A stretch of 64,000 nt of DNA from CAXMST01 sp963793415 (GTDB taxonomy: Bacteria > Actinomycetota > Thermoleophilia > Solirubrobacterales > 70-9), in NCBI GenBank assembly GCA_963793415.1, contig CAWCAC010000002.1, positions 682,001 to 746,000 on the forward strand, given 5' to 3'. The notes below the pieces were generated by a model that saw only the letters and a program-made list of their open reading frames with translations, searched no databases and was not told the DNA's origin. Positions 51,124-58,527 of the stretch are shown here, piece by piece. Made by a program: the position numbers and the translations under genes. Every line of letters begins with the position of its first letter. The stretch's first letter is position 1.

Positions 51124-51462
51124 ATGGACAGGCAAAAGAAGATCGGAGCCGGACTGGCCGTTGCGGCCGTCTTGGCGCTCGGCGCCGGCGGCGTCGCCTA
51201 TGCGGTCGGCGGCGAGGGCAACGAGAGCGTGGCCGGCGCCGATGCCGACCGGGCTGCCCAGGCGGCGCTCGACGCAACGAGCGGCGGTGAGGTGCTCGAA
51301 GTCGAAGCCGCCGACGATGGCGCCGAGGGCTATGAGGTCGAGATCAAGCAGCCGGACGACGCGGTCGTCGAGGTGAGCGTCGATCCGGGCTTCTCGGTCA
51401 CCGCCACGACAGCCGATGACGGCGATCAGGGCGAAGTCGAGCGCGAAGGCGCCGATGACTGA
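51124..51462 (+). CDS. PepSY domain protein, 112 aa
   Basis: ATG 51124. Residues 9-26 are a membrane or signal helix (GLAVAAVLALGAGGVAYAVG). The C-terminal half fits PepSY: AAQAALDATSGGEVLEVEAA then EGYEVEIKQPDDAVVEVSVD, with an acidic tail. PepSY domains modulate peptidases or bind metals outside the membrane. It is convergent to, and overlaps by 37 bases, the two-component genes at 51426, which probably control it (inference). Confidence 0.6.
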   Translation: MDRQKKIGAGLAVAAVLALGAGGVAYAVGGEGNESVAGADADRAAQAALDATSGGEVLEVEAADDGAEGYEVEIKQPDDAVVEVSVDPGFSVTATTADDGDQGEVEREGADD

Positions 51463-52826
51463 CCGCGGTCCGCGGCGGCGAATCTGAGCCGCACTCGAGC
51501 CCCGGCCTCGATCACGGCTTCGCCGCCGTGAGCTTCCGCGATCGCACGGACGATCGAGAGGCCGAGGCCGGCGCCGTCGGTGCTGCGAGCTGCCGGCGCT
51601 CGCGTCAGCCGCTCGAAGGCGTGCGGGGCGATCTCCGCGGGAAAGCCGGCCCCCTCGTCGTCGACGACGACGGTGAGTCCGCCGCGGGCGGAGCTGGCCC
51701 GGAGCGAAACGGTCCCGGCGCCGTAGCGAAGCGCGTTGTCCACGAGGTTCCCGAGCGCCTGCTCGACGCGGAGCGGGTCGACGAAGCATTCCGCTTCGCC
51801 TTGGTGCGCGACCTCGATCGCGCGACTTTGCTCGTTGGCGGCACGGCGGAGCCGATCAGCAACCCGCTCCAGCAGATCCGCGCCCGAGACCCGCTCGCGA
51901 TGGATCGGGATCCGCCCGTGGTCGGCCGTTGCGATCAGGAGCAGGTCGTCGCTGAGCCGGGCGAGCCGGTCGACCTCGCCCAGCGCAGCCCGGATCGCAG
52001 AGCGCAGCGACTCGGGCGAGCCGCCCTCGAGCTCCGTGAGCTCGAGCTCAGCTCGCAGCACCGACAACGGGGTGCGGAGCTCGTGGCTCGCATCCGCGAC
52101 GAAGGCACGCTCGCGCTCAAGCGCCTCGCTCTGGCGCCCCAGCATCGAGTTCAGCGTCAGCCCTAGGCGCCGCAGCTCGTCGTTCGCCTCGGGAAGGGAC
52201 AGCCTGTCGGAACTGCCCGGTTCGATCAGTTCGGCTTGCTGACGCATCCGGTCGACGGGACGGAGCGCCCGGCGTGCGAGCGCGTATCCGGCGAGCGCTG
52301 CGATGACCAGCGCGACAGGGGCGCCGATTGCGAACGCGCCGGCAATCCGGCCCAGCGTCTCCTCGCGGTCCTGGTTCGAGGATCCGGCCACCACGACCCA
52401 CTTCGGGCCCTCGCCGGCCGTAGGCCGGGCCATCACCCGGGCGTCTCCGTCGACGCCGGGCAGGGTCCGGCTTTCGATCAGGACCTCTCCCCGCGCCGCC
52501 GCCGCAGCCTCGGCCGGGGTCAGGGCGGCGCCGGCGTCGGCGGGCAAGGTTGAAGCAACGAGCGCCCGATCGGGCTTGAGCACCTGGGAGAAGTTGTCCT
52601 CGTACTCGTCTGGGTCCACCGGCCGAAGGACCGGTGGATCGCCCCGTCCGGGCCCGGCGGCAACCGTTGCGAGCGCATCGAGCCGCGCGGCAAGCGCTTC
52701 GTCCGCGTTCTCGGTCAGGTCGGAGCCCACCCGCGTGAGGACGAACGCCGCCGCGAAGCCGAGCACGACGAGCAGGGCCGCCGAGAAGGCGACCGTGAGG
52801 CGGACCCGGATCGGGATCGCGCTCAC
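51426..52826 (-). CDS. Membrane histidine kinase, 466 aa
   Basis: Two membrane helices (TVAFSAALLVVLGFAAAFVL; FAIGAPVALVIAALAGYALA) flank a 100-residue sensor domain. HAMP follows, then HisKA DASHELRTPLSVLRAELELT and HATPase parts NLVDNALRYG, VDDEGAGFPAEIAPHAFER and GAGLGLSIVRAIAEAHGG. It pairs with the OmpR-type regulator encoded upstream (ATGA overlap). The sensor domain lacks a recognised fold, so the stimulus is unknown. Confidence 0.85.
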   Translation of the reverse strand: MSAIPIRVRLTVAFSAALLVVLGFAAAFVLTRVGSDLTENADEALAARLDALATVAAGPGRGDPPVLRPVDPDEYEDNFSQVLKPDRALVASTLPADAGAALTPAEAAAAARGEVLIESRTLPGVDGDARVMARPTAGEGPKWVVVAGSSNQDREETLGRIAGAFAIGAPVALVIAALAGYALARRALRPVDRMRQQAELIEPGSSDRLSLPEANDELRRLGLTLNSMLGRQSEALERERAFVADASHELRTPLSVLRAELELTELEGGSPESLRSAIRAALGEVDRLARLSDDLLLIATADHGRIPIHRERVSGADLLERVADRLRRAANEQSRAIEVAHQGEAECFVDPLRVEQALGNLVDNALRYGAGTVSLRASSARGGLTVVVDDEGAGFPAEIAPHAFERLTRAPAARSTDGAGLGLSIVRAIAEAHGGEAVIEAGARVRLRFAAADRGQSSAPSRSTSP

Positions 52827-53497
52827 CGATCCGCCCGCATCCGATACCCGCGGCCGCGGATCGTCTCGATCGAGTCGGTGCCGAATGGCCGGTCGATCTT
52901 CGCCCGGAGGTAGCGGACATAGGTGTCGACAACGTTTGAGCGGTTCTCGTAGTCGTAGGGCCAGACCATCTCGAGCAACTCGTAGCGCGACAGCACTCGC
53001 CCCGCGTGCCGCATGAAGGCCTCGAGTAGCGCCAGCTCCCGCGCCGAGAGGCTGATCTCCCGATCGCCTCGCCAGGCACGATGTGAGGCCGGATCGAGGC
53101 AGAGGCCGCCGACCTCGAGCACTGTCGGGCGCGCTTCCGCGCCGCGCCGCGCGAGCGCCCGCAGGCGGGCCAGGAGCTCCGAAAAAGAGAATGGCTTGAC
53201 GAGATAGTCGTCGGCTCCGTGGTCGAGACCGGCGACCCGGTCTGCGACCGAATCCCGGGCCGTCAACATCAGCACCGGGGCCCAGACCTCGTAGTTGCGC
53301 AGCTTGCGGCAGGTCTCGAAGCCGTCGATGCCCGGGAGCATCACGTCGAGCACGATCGCGTCGTAGGGGCGCGATCCAGCAGCGACGAGCGCTTCCTCGC
53401 CGGAGCCCGCGACATCCGTGGTGACACCCTCCACCTCCAGCCCTCGCCTGATCAGCGCGGCCATGCGGATCTCATCCTCGACGACCAGGACCTTCAC
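52823..53497 (-). CDS. OmpR-family response regulator, 224 aa
   Basis: GTG 53497 gives MKVLVVEDEIRMAALIRRGL, the usual opening; the longer frame upstream is unlikely. Phosphoacceptor Asp in YDAIVLDVMLPGIDGFETCR, Lys in YLVKPFSFSELLARLRALAR. The OmpR winged HTH ends ENRSNVVDTYVRYLRAKIDR then RGRGYRM. It is encoded first and the kinase follows by ATGA overlap; the PepSY gene downstream on the other strand is a likely target. Confidence 0.85.
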   Translation of the reverse strand: MKVLVVEDEIRMAALIRRGLEVEGVTTDVAGSGEEALVAAGSRPYDAIVLDVMLPGIDGFETCRKLRNYEVWAPVLMLTARDSVADRVAGLDHGADDYLVKPFSFSELLARLRALARRGAEARPTVLEVGGLCLDPASHRAWRGDREISLSARELALLEAFMRHAGRVLSRYELLEMVWPYDYENRSNVVDTYVRYLRAKIDRPFGTDSIETIRGRGYRMRADR

Positions 53498-53580
53498 CGG
53501 GAGAGCGTCACCGCCGACGATGAGAGCACGATGAGAGGCCCCGCGCAACCGTGCTGTGCCGTTCGATCAGCAGCGAAGAA

Positions 53581-54894
53581 CTAGTCCGCTGCCGCGAAGG
53601 CGAGCGGGTTGTCGTCGACCTTGGGGCAGGCGCGCCCGATCGTCCGCATCAGGTTCCAGAAGACCGGCAGCTCCGGGTAAAGCACCGGCTTGCCGGAGGT
53701 GATCACGGCAGCGGAGGTCGCCCGTTCGGGGTCGGCCCAGCCGATGATGTTCGTGAACCCGAGGTGGCCGAATGCGTGCTCGGTGTCGGGCCCGTAGATG
53801 CTGAGTCGCTGGGCGCCGAGCATCATCCCGAGGCTGAACCGGGTCGGGAAGCCGAGCGTGTAGTCGAGCTCCTGGTAGGAGTGTTCGGTCAGCATCCGGC
53901 GTAGCGTCCGCGGCTCGAAGATCTCGACCCCGTCGAGCTCGCCGCCGCGGCGCAGGAGCTCGAAGAACCGTGAGAGCTCGTTCGCCGTGGTGACGACGTT
54001 GCCGGCCGGGATGATCCCGGTCAGGAACTCGGGCGCGTTCGAGAGCCGCGTCGCGTCGTCGACCGAGACCCCGAGCGCCCGCTTGAGGACGTTCGAGATC
54101 GGCGGCAGCACCGGCGCGCCGGTCGTGTGCGCGTGAGCGACGAGGCCGACGTCCTCGGGTGCGACCCCGTAGTTGGTCCAGCGGAATCCGAGCGGGTCGA
54201 GGATCTCGGCGGCGAGCACCTCGCGGATCGACTTGCCGGTGACGCGGTGGACGATCTCGCCGACGATGTAGCCGCCGCTGATCGCGTGGTAGGCGAGCGA
54301 CTGTCCGGCGCGCGACTGCGGCTTGGCGTCGCAGAGGATCTCGACGATCGCGTCGCGGTCGTTGACGTTGGCGAGGTCGAAGGCCTCGCCGGGAAGGTTC
54401 GGGACGCCGCCGCGGTGCGAGAGCACGTGGGCGATCGTGATGTTCTCCTTGCCGTGCCGGGCGTACTCGGGGATGTACTCGGCGACGCGATCGCCGATGT
54501 GGACCTGGTGCTTCTGGTCGAGCAGGTGGGCGACGCAGGCTGTCATCGCCTTCGAGGCGCTGAAGATCACGTGTGGGGTCTCGGGCGTGTTGGCGACGAG
54601 CTCGGCGCCGTTCGGCTCCTCGGGGCCGGCGCCGCGAGCCCAGCCGATCGAGCGGTCGAGGACGACCTCTCCCTCGCGCCGCACGCAGAGGCTGACCGCC
54701 GGGTGGACGCCGCTGCGGAACAGGCTCTCGGCCGCCGACCAGATCCGCTCGATCGCAGCGACGTCGAGGCCGCCCGCCTCGGGCGGCTCCTCGACACCGA
54801 TGGTCGTGATCGATCCGAGGTCGGAGGGGACCTTGATCCGCCGCAGCGGATCGGGCCCGACCGGGAGCCTGGGTATGCCGACGCTGGGCCTCAT
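53581..54894 (-). CDS. Beta-lactamase-fold serine hydrolase, 437 aa
   Basis: The class C/EstB-type motif SASK (in HVIFSASKAMTACVAHLLDQ) carries the nucleophile Ser and Lys, followed by the Tyr motif YHAISGGYIVGEIVHRVTG and the C-terminal HAFGHLGFTNIIGWADPERA. Members include esterases, peptidases and beta-lactamases; no signal peptide is visible, so it is probably a cytosolic esterase or acyl hydrolase. Adjacent downstream is ppk2 on the same strand. Confidence 0.75.
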   Translation of the reverse strand: MRPSVGIPRLPVGPDPLRRIKVPSDLGSITTIGVEEPPEAGGLDVAAIERIWSAAESLFRSGVHPAVSLCVRREGEVVLDRSIGWARGAGPEEPNGAELVANTPETPHVIFSASKAMTACVAHLLDQKHQVHIGDRVAEYIPEYARHGKENITIAHVLSHRGGVPNLPGEAFDLANVNDRDAIVEILCDAKPQSRAGQSLAYHAISGGYIVGEIVHRVTGKSIREVLAAEILDPLGFRWTNYGVAPEDVGLVAHAHTTGAPVLPPISNVLKRALGVSVDDATRLSNAPEFLTGIIPAGNVVTTANELSRFFELLRRGGELDGVEIFEPRTLRRMLTEHSYQELDYTLGFPTRFSLGMMLGAQRLSIYGPDTEHAFGHLGFTNIIGWADPERATSAAVITSGKPVLYPELPVFWNLMRTIGRACPKVDDNPLAFAAAD

Positions 54895-54907
54895 CGCGGC
54901 GGGAAGG

Positions 54908-55786
54908 CTATCTGCGGCCGCTGACCGCGCGCTTCATCACGGCGGCAGCCGCGTCCGGCACGTAGCGGTTGGAGTCGCGGGGGGGCCGCACGTAGCCCTT
55001 GTCGCTCTGGCGCCGCGGCAGCTTGATCGGCGGCAGGTCCTCGCGCTCGTAGGGGATCTGCGTGAGCAGGTGGGCGATGCAGTTGATCCGTGCGTTCCGC
55101 TTCAGGTCGGACTCGACCACGTTCCAGGGCGTGTCGGGCAGGTCGGTGTGGGCGAACATCTCGTCCTTGGCCTTCGAGTAGTCCACCCAGCGGCGCTGTG
55201 CTTCGAGGTCGATCGGCGACAGCTTCCACTGCTTCAGGGGGTCCGTCTGACGGGCCTTGAACCGCTTCTCCTGCTCGTGGTCGGAGACGCTGAACCAATA
55301 CTTGACCACGAAGACCCCGTCGTCCATCAGCATCCGTTCGAAGACCGGGGCCTGGCGCAGGAAGCGCTCGTGCTCGGCGGGCGTGCAGAAGCCCATCACC
55401 TTCTCGACACCGGCGCGGTTGTACCAGGAGCGGTCGAAGAGGACGATCTCTCCGCCGGCCGGCAAGTGCGCGACGTAGCGCTGGAAGTACCACTCCGTCT
55501 GCTCGCGCTCGGTCGGCGCCGGCAGCGCGACGATGCGGGCGATCCGTGGCGAGAGGTGCTCGGTGATCCGCTTGATCGCGCCGCCCTTGCCGGCCGCGTC
55601 ACGGCCCTCGAAGACGATCGCCACCCGGGCTCCCGTCCGCTTCACCCACTCGGCCATGATCACGAGTTCGCCCTGCAGGCGCAGGAGCTCGGACTCGTAG
55701 ACCTCCCGGGGCAGCTTCGGGGTCGCCTCGGCCGCCTTCTCGGCGTCGCCGGAGCCCTTCTGCTTGGCCTTGTTGTTCTTCGCCAT
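54908..55786 (-). CDS. ppk2: Polyphosphate kinase 2 (PPK2) family, 292 aa
   Basis: Walker A GRDAAGKGG (residues 61-69) followed by the PPK2 signature EREQTEWYFQRYVAHLPAGG, IVLFDRSWYNRAGVE and the YWFSVSDHEQEKRF loop. This belongs to class I PPK2 (single domain), which phosphorylates GDP or ADP from polyphosphate. A Lys/Ala-rich N-terminal tail precedes the fold. The gene lies 13 bases upstream of the beta-lactamase-fold hydrolase gene in the transcript. Confidence 0.9.
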   Translation of the reverse strand: MAKNNKAKQKGSGDAEKAAEATPKLPREVYESELLRLQGELVIMAEWVKRTGARVAIVFEGRDAAGKGGAIKRITEHLSPRIARIVALPAPTEREQTEWYFQRYVAHLPAGGEIVLFDRSWYNRAGVEKVMGFCTPAEHERFLRQAPVFERMLMDDGVFVVKYWFSVSDHEQEKRFKARQTDPLKQWKLSPIDLEAQRRWVDYSKAKDEMFAHTDLPDTPWNVVESDLKRNARINCIAHLLTQIPYEREDLPPIKLPRRQSDKGYVRPPRDSNRYVPDAAAAVMKRAVSGRR

Positions 55787-55861
55787 CCCCGGATCCTTTC
55801 GCAGCGCCCGGCGCGCCGCAACCCGGCCGCGTTCATCGGGCCGTAACGATCACCGCCAATC

Positions 55862-56356
55862 ATGACCTGCATGAGTCTCAACGGTGTTCCCGCAGTCCTT
55901 GCAGTCCTCGCCGCGGCGATCGGCGCCGGCGCCGGCCCGTCCGACGCGAGCGGACCCGTTGCCCGGGAGGCAAACGACGAGCGCCGTGGCGGCGTCGTCC
56001 TCCGGGTCAAGGAGACGCCCTTCGGCAAGGTGATCCACGAGAAGCGCTCCGGCCTCGCGGCGTATTTGTTCACGCGGGAGAAGCGCGGAGGGAAGCCACG
56101 CTGCTATGGCGGCTGCGCGGACGCCTGGCCGCCGATCAAGGCGAAGGGCGGCCGGCCGATCGCGGGCTCGGGCGTCGATCAGGACAAGCTCGGCACCGTC
56201 AAGCGCCGCCGTGGCGGGCGCATGGTCACCTACGACGGCAGGCCGCTGTACTTCTACGTCGACGACGCGCCGGGGACGATCCTCTGCAACGACGTCTTCG
56301 AGTTCGGCGGCGACTGGTTCGTGATCGGCCCCGACGGCGAGCCCGCCTCCGGCTGA
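55862..56356 (+). CDS. Secreted repeat protein of the COG4315/Lipoprotein_15 family, 164 aa
   Basis: Signal peptide VPAVLAVLAAAIGAGAGPSD. Two repeats with the Y-x-FY/x-x-D signature follow: KRSGLAAYLFTREKRGGKPR with CYGGCADAWPPIKA, and GRPLYFYVDDAPGTILCND with a second Cys. This family binds heme or metal-like ligands in some relatives (for example in MtrC-like contexts), but no role is assigned here. Secreted; ATG at 55862 or 55871. Confidence 0.75.
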   Translation: MTCMSLNGVPAVLAVLAAAIGAGAGPSDASGPVAREANDERRGGVVLRVKETPFGKVIHEKRSGLAAYLFTREKRGGKPRCYGGCADAWPPIKAKGGRPIAGSGVDQDKLGTVKRRRGGRMVTYDGRPLYFYVDDAPGTILCNDVFEFGGDWFVIGPDGEPASG

Positions 56357-56385
56357 CGGCGCCCCGGCCGCCCGGGGCGGATTCA

Positions 56386-56982
56386 CTAGAGCTCGAAGAA
56401 GGTCCCGGACGGCCCCAGGTTCGCGACCTCGGTCGCGCCGATCGTCGAGCGTTCGCCCCAGGCCTCGTGGATGTGCCCGCAGACCGCCAGCCGCGGCTGC
56501 TTCTGCTCGATCGCGCTGGCTAGCGCGGGGCTGCCGAGATGGTCGCCGGAGGAGCTCTGATCGCAGTGGCCTGCGGGCGGGGAGTGGAGGACGAGCACGG
56601 CGCCGGGGGAGAGGCCGGCGAGCTTCTCGGTCGCCTGCTCGTCGGTGAGGTCGAAGCTCCAGTCCCAGGGCGTGACCGGGATCCCGGCCCCGAGGCCGAA
56701 GAACTCGGTCCCGTCGATCTCGATCGCGCCTCCGTGCAACACGACGGCCGATTCCCAGGCGCCTGCGGCCTCCCGCAGGGCCGCCTCCGTCTCGTTGTTG
56801 CCGGGCACGAGGATCGCCGGCTTTTTGATCGAGGCCAGCGCCTCGATCGTCGGCTCGAGGCCGCTGTGGACCGAGGCGAAGTCGCCGGCGCCGATCACCA
56901 CGTCCGCCTCGGCGCTCATCTCGACAAGGCGGGCGGCCTGGGCCTCGTCGCAGTGCAGGTCGCTGAAGGCGAGGATCCTCAT
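56386..56982 (-). CDS. Calcineurin-like metallophosphoesterase, 198 aa
   Basis: Metal motifs are complete: SDLHCDEAQ (D-x-H), GAGDFASVHSG (GD), VPGNNETEA (GNH-type, here GNN) and HSPP with GHIHEAWG (GHxH). The Asn in place of His in the third motif is a common variant. Single-domain phosphoesterase of unknown substrate. Its ATG overlaps the upstream stop by one base, so it is co-transcribed with the AIG-repeat/VOC gene. Confidence 0.8.
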   Translation of the reverse strand: MRILAFSDLHCDEAQAARLVEMSAEADVVIGAGDFASVHSGLEPTIEALASIKKPAILVPGNNETEAALREAAGAWESAVVLHGGAIEIDGTEFFGLGAGIPVTPWDWSFDLTDEQATEKLAGLSPGAVLVLHSPPAGHCDQSSSGDHLGSPALASAIEQKQPRLAVCGHIHEAWGERSTIGATEVANLGPSGTFFEL

Positions 56983-57677
56983 CAGCTGACGGTATCCCAG
57001 TAACCCGGTCTGTGCAGGAGCTCGAGCTTGATTCCGTCGGGGTCCGCGAGGAAGACCGCGTAGTAGCCCGGCGTGTATTCGTGTTCGGCGGGCTCGGAGA
57101 GGACCTCGCAGTCGGAGCGGCTGCGCGCCCACTCGCCGCGCTCGTCGACGACGGCGCGCGACGGAACGTCGAGACAGAGATGATGGATGCCGAGCGCGTA
57201 GCGGTCGTAGGGAGGCGGATGCGCGTCCGATTGAGCCTCGCGGAGGCCGATCGCCGCGACGCCGGTACCGGCGACAGAGAGGTAGTGGACGGTCTCGCCG
57301 CGCTCGCCCTCGATCGCGCCGCCGTCGCGCCACCCGAGTGGGCCGAGCAGCTCGCGATAGAAGGGAAGACTGACGTCGAGCGAGCCGACGACGAGATCGA
57401 CGTGGCTCAGCTTCGAGGTAGCCACATCGAGTCGCGGCGGGACCGAGTGGGGCGGAGCGCTGAGGTCGCGCTCGACCAGCAGCGAGCCCACTTCGAGCTC
57501 GTCGATCCGCAGATGCCTGATCCGGGCGCGACCGATCGCGAGCCTGCCGATCGCCAGGGCCCCGATCGCGCCGGCGCCGATCGCCATTGCGCCGACGGCC
57601 AGCGCTCCGGCGGATCCGGCGGCCGTGCCGGTCAGGCCGGTCGCGGTCATCGCCTCGGGTGTCTGACGTCTGTTCAT
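56982..57677 (-). CDS. Fusion of an AIG-repeat/bactofilin-like segment with a VOC domain, 231 aa
   Basis: Residues 20-60 are a repeated Ala-Gly-Leu pattern (GALAVGAMAIGAGAIGALAI, GRLAIGRARIRHLRIDELEV) resembling bactofilin/pentapeptide-type beta solenoids. The C-terminal 140 residues form a VOC module: LSHVDLVVGSLDVSLPFYRE, TGVAAIGLREAQSD and YYAVFLADPDGIKLELLHRP. ATG 57677 chosen over GTG 57695. The combination is unusual; the solenoid-like part may form a scaffold or membrane-proximal fibre carrying the VOC domain. Confidence 0.65.
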   Translation of the reverse strand: MNRRQTPEAMTATGLTGTAAGSAGALAVGAMAIGAGAIGALAIGRLAIGRARIRHLRIDELEVGSLLVERDLSAPPHSVPPRLDVATSKLSHVDLVVGSLDVSLPFYRELLGPLGWRDGGAIEGERGETVHYLSVAGTGVAAIGLREAQSDAHPPPYDRYALGIHHLCLDVPSRAVVDERGEWARSRSDCEVLSEPAEHEYTPGYYAVFLADPDGIKLELLHRPGYWDTVS

Positions 57678-57766
57678 GCGATTCGATCCTGCCACGGGCC
57701 CGCCCGGGAAATACTCGTGCTAGCCGAATCCTCGCAGCCGGGGTCGCGACGGTATCGTGCCGCGCC

Positions 57767-58525
57767 ATGGAAGCCGCATCCCTGCCTCAAAGCGCCGAGC
57801 CCAAGAGTGATTCGATCGTCGCCTGCCGTGGGCTCTCCCGCCGCTTCGGCGAGGGAGACGCCGCCGTCGACGCGCTGCGCGGGGTCGATCTCGACTTCCC
57901 GCGCGGTCAGCTGACGGCGATCGTCGGTCCTTCGGGCTCGGGCAAGTCGACGCTGATGCACCTGCTCGCCGGGCTCGACAAGCCGACCGCCGGCAAGGTC
58001 TGGATCGACGGCACCGAGATCACCGGGCTCTCCGACAAGGGCATGACCGAGCTGCGCCGCAGCAAGCTCGGCTTCATCTTCCAGTTCTTCAACCTCGTGC
58101 CGGTGCTCGATGCGGCCGAGAACGTCGCCCTGCCCGTGCGCATCGCCGGCTCGGAGATGGACCCGGCCTGGCTCGACCAGCTGCTCGAGATGGTCGGTCT
58201 CAGCGACCGTCGCAGCCACCGCCCCTCCGAGCTCTCCGGCGGCCAGCAGCAGCGTGTCGCGATCGCGCGCGCTCTCGCCGCCCGCCCGGCGGTCGTCTTC
58301 GCCGACGAGCCGACCGGCAACCTCGACTCGACCTCGAGCTCGGGCGTCCTCGACATCCTCCGTCGCTCGGTCGACGAGTTCGACCAGACGGTCGTCATGG
58401 TCACCCACGATCCGCGCGTCGCCTCCTACGCCGACCGCGTCGTCGTCCTGGCCGACGGCGAGATCGCCAACGACCGCAAGGTCTCGGGCGAGGACGAGGT
58501 CATCGCCCTGATGCGGGAGCTCTAA
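57767..58525 (+). CDS. ABC exporter ATPase of the MacB/LolD type, 252 aa
   Basis: ATG 57767. Walker A VGPSGSGKST, Q loop FQFFNLVPVLDAAENV, signature LSGGQQQRVAIARALAARPA, Walker B VVFADEPTGNLDS and switch His in MVTHDPR. This is the LolD/MacB class, partner to FtsX-fold permeases such as the one directly downstream (2 bases after the stop). It powers extraction or export from the membrane; cargo unknown. Confidence 0.85.
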   Translation: MEAASLPQSAEPKSDSIVACRGLSRRFGEGDAAVDALRGVDLDFPRGQLTAIVGPSGSGKSTLMHLLAGLDKPTAGKVWIDGTEITGLSDKGMTELRRSKLGFIFQFFNLVPVLDAAENVALPVRIAGSEMDPAWLDQLLEMVGLSDRRSHRPSELSGGQQQRVAIARALAARPAVVFADEPTGNLDSTSSSGVLDILRRSVDEFDQTVVMVTHDPRVASYADRVVVLADGEIANDRKVSGEDEVIALMREL

Positions 58526-58527
58526 CC

